Source: Candidatus Dojkabacteria bacterium (GTDB lineage: Bacteria > Patescibacteriota > Dojkabacteria > B142 > WJKM01). Taken from it: a stretch of DNA of 6,739 nt. Position numbers and translations under genes: made by a program. Of the stretch, positions 5,392-6,739 are shown one piece after another (within the stretch, counting starts at the first letter, position 1; each line of letters starts with the position of its first letter). The notes beneath the pieces were generated by a model that had not been told where the DNA came from, searched no databases, and saw only the letters and a list, made by a program, of their open reading frames with translations. Location: the NCBI GenBank assembly GCA_020429465.1, contig JAGQLH010000073.1:1-6739 (forward strand), given 5' to 3'.

Positions 5392-6739
5392 ATGTCAAAA
5401 AGTACGTACAATTTATCAAGACCTCCTATTATTGCCGTCATGGGCCATGTTGATCATGGTAAGACTACATTATTGGATGCAGTTAGGGACACAAATGTAC
5501 AAGAAGGAGAAGCTGGAGGAATAACACAAAATACCCGCGCTCACGATGTTGTCTACGACGGACAGCATATGACATTTATTGATACCCCTGGTCACGAAGC
5601 ATTTTCTGGAATGAGATCGAGAGGAGCACATGTTACTGACATTGTGTTACTTGTTGTTGCGGCAGATGATGGTATTCAACCACAAACTATAGAATCAATT
5701 AAATTTGCTAAGAAATCAAAAGCGCCTATCGTAATTGCGGTAAATAAATCAGATCTACCTGGAGTTGAATTAGAAAAATTGAAAAGCCAATTTGCACAAC
5801 ATGACGTTTTAGTTGAGGAATACGGAGGAGATGTTCAAATGTTCTCAGTTTCTGCAATAAAAGGTGACGGTCTCGATGAATTATTAGAAGGATTGCTTCT
5901 ACAGGCAGAAATTTCAGAGTTAGAGAAAAAGGATCCAGAATTTGGACATGCACAGGTAATCACACTAGAATCTAAAACTGATGATAAGCTTGGTTCAGTG
6001 GCACTTTGTTTAGTACAAGCTGGAGAAATAAAAACAGGAGATGTTCTTGTTTTCGAATCCCAAAAAATTACAGTCCGAGCTATTCTAGACGAATACCAAG
6101 AAGCATTAGAAGTTGGTACCGTATCAACTCCAGTGTGGATTGTTGGGTTGAATGAAGTTTCACAGACGGGATCTATTGGGTATGCTGTAGAGAGTGAAAA
6201 AGAGGCAAAAGCAGTACAAAAAGCAATAGAGCAAAAGGAAGAAGAAATTGCTGAAGAGGAGGATGGTGAAGAAGGTGAAGTCGACGATCTAAGCATACTA
6301 GCAGGGTTGTTAGCCCAAGAACAAAAAGATGAAGATCTTAAGAAGCTCAATGTTGTTGTTAGAACAGATTCACAGGGGACCCTTGAAGTAGTTGAGCACG
6401 AATTAAGAAGTCTTAATACCGATGAGGTTCATGTAAATATCCTTTCGAGTGGAACAGGAGCAGTCACACGTAAAGATGTGGTAACAGCTAAAAATGCACA
6501 TGGGATCGTAATTGGGTTCCAGGTTCCTATTCCATCAGATCTAACACCTATTATTCAGGATGAAAAGGTACTCGTTCGAATTTACAGCGTAATCTATGAA
6601 TTGATTGAGGAAGTCCATGATGCAATGTCTGGATTATTAGAGCCAGAAGAGATTGAAGAAGAAGTTGCAACTGCAAAGGTTAAAAAAGTTTTTGAACTAA
6701 CAAATGGAGACTTAGTTGCTGGATCGGTCGTTGTAGAAG
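5392..6739 (+). CDS. infB: Translation initiation factor IF-2, cut by window end
   Basis: IF-2 is the GTPase that places initiator fMet-tRNA on the ribosome and promotes subunit joining. The visible 449 residues begin almost at once with the G domain: G1 GHVDHGKT (18-25), G2 region GGITQNTRAH (42-51), G3 DTPGHEAF (64-71), G4 NKSD (118-121) and G5 SAIKGDG (154-160). Domain II follows (about 185-265), then a charged coiled linker rich in Glu (about 270-318), the central IF-2 domain (about 318-420, with SSGTGAVTRKDV and YSVIYELIEEV) and the start of the next beta domain. The long N-terminal region and IF2N domain found in many bacteria are absent. G2 differs from the usual GGITQHIGAY. The start is set by a good Shine-Dalgarno. 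The usual nusA-infB-rbfA operon context is missing upstream. The 3' end lies beyond the window. Confidence 0.97.
   Translation, partial: MSKSTYNLSRPPIIAVMGHVDHGKTTLLDAVRDTNVQEGEAGGITQNTRAHDVVYDGQHMTFIDTPGHEAFSGMRSRGAHVTDIVLLVVAADDGIQPQTIESIKFAKKSKAPIVIAVNKSDLPGVELEKLKSQFAQHDVLVEEYGGDVQMFSVSAIKGDGLDELLEGLLLQAEISELEKKDPEFGHAQVITLESKTDDKLGSVALCLVQAGEIKTGDVLVFESQKITVRAILDEYQEALEVGTVSTPVWIVGLNEVSQTGSIGYAVESEKEAKAVQKAIEQKEEEIAEEEDGEEGEVDDLSILAGLLAQEQKDEDLKKLNVVVRTDSQGTLEVVEHELRSLNTDEVHVNILSSGTGAVTRKDVVTAKNAHGIVIGFQVPIPSDLTPIIQDEKVLVRIYSVIYELIEEVHDAMSGLLEPEEIEEEVATAKVKKVFELTNGDLVAGSVVVE

Noticed and set aside
5835..6350. 171-codon minus-strand frame opposite infB
   Set aside because: Serine-rich antisense shadow of a strongly conserved gene; no domain visible.
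1..6739. UGA recoding as in Gracilibacteria/Absconditabacteria
   Set aside because: All conserved proteins read through without in-frame TGA, Gly uses GGN and Trp uses TGG. That none of five genes stops at TGA (TAG three times, TAA twice) is too small a sample.

Overview
The window is a 6.7-kb AT-rich stretch of bacterial chromosome that most likely spans the replication origin. It holds seven protein genes, all housekeeping or regulatory, with no mobile element, CRISPR array, tRNA or rRNA. Several traits suggest a small-genome Patescibacteria/CPR-type bacterium: an IF-2 that starts directly at its GTPase domain, a YidD of the 'TLSFDH...YPSCSEYA' type, a small membrane-anchored RodZ-like protein, very tight convergent gene ends, and patchy Shine-Dalgarno use. 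This placement is inference from sequence character. All ORFs read through with the standard code, so UGA recoding is not indicated.

Layout, left to right: dnaN (minus, cut by the window edge), a 152-bp gap, dnaA (minus), and a 210-bp gene-free region. That region carries one perfect DnaA box, one 8/9 box, a 9-bp-arm inverted repeat and AT-rich tracts, and is the probable oriC. Beyond it the genes alternate strand one by one: yidD (plus), a LexA-type winged-helix repressor (minus), a RodZ-like HTH membrane protein (plus), dnaJ (minus), and infB (plus, cut by the right edge). yidD and the lexA-like gene end on adjacent bases. The rodZ-like gene and dnaJ overlap by four bases at their stop codons. 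The two divergent pairs (lexA-like/rodZ-like and dnaJ/infB) each share one intergenic control region.

Functionally the left part is the replication initiation module: DnaA, the sliding clamp and the origin. YidD is what remains here of the usual rpmH-rnpA-yidD-yidC neighbourhood of dnaA. DnaJ (chaperone) and IF-2 (translation initiation) are core proteostasis and translation genes.

The least ordinary element is the LexA-like repressor. Its DNA-binding domain is well preserved, but its C-terminal half shows no recognisable self-cleavage site or Ser-Lys dyad. Next to it, in the control region shared with the rodZ-like gene, lie two copies of a TTTCGGG...TTAAA-type repeat placed where operators would be expected. 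I see no clear new multi-gene system; this repressor and its putative operators are the best lead.
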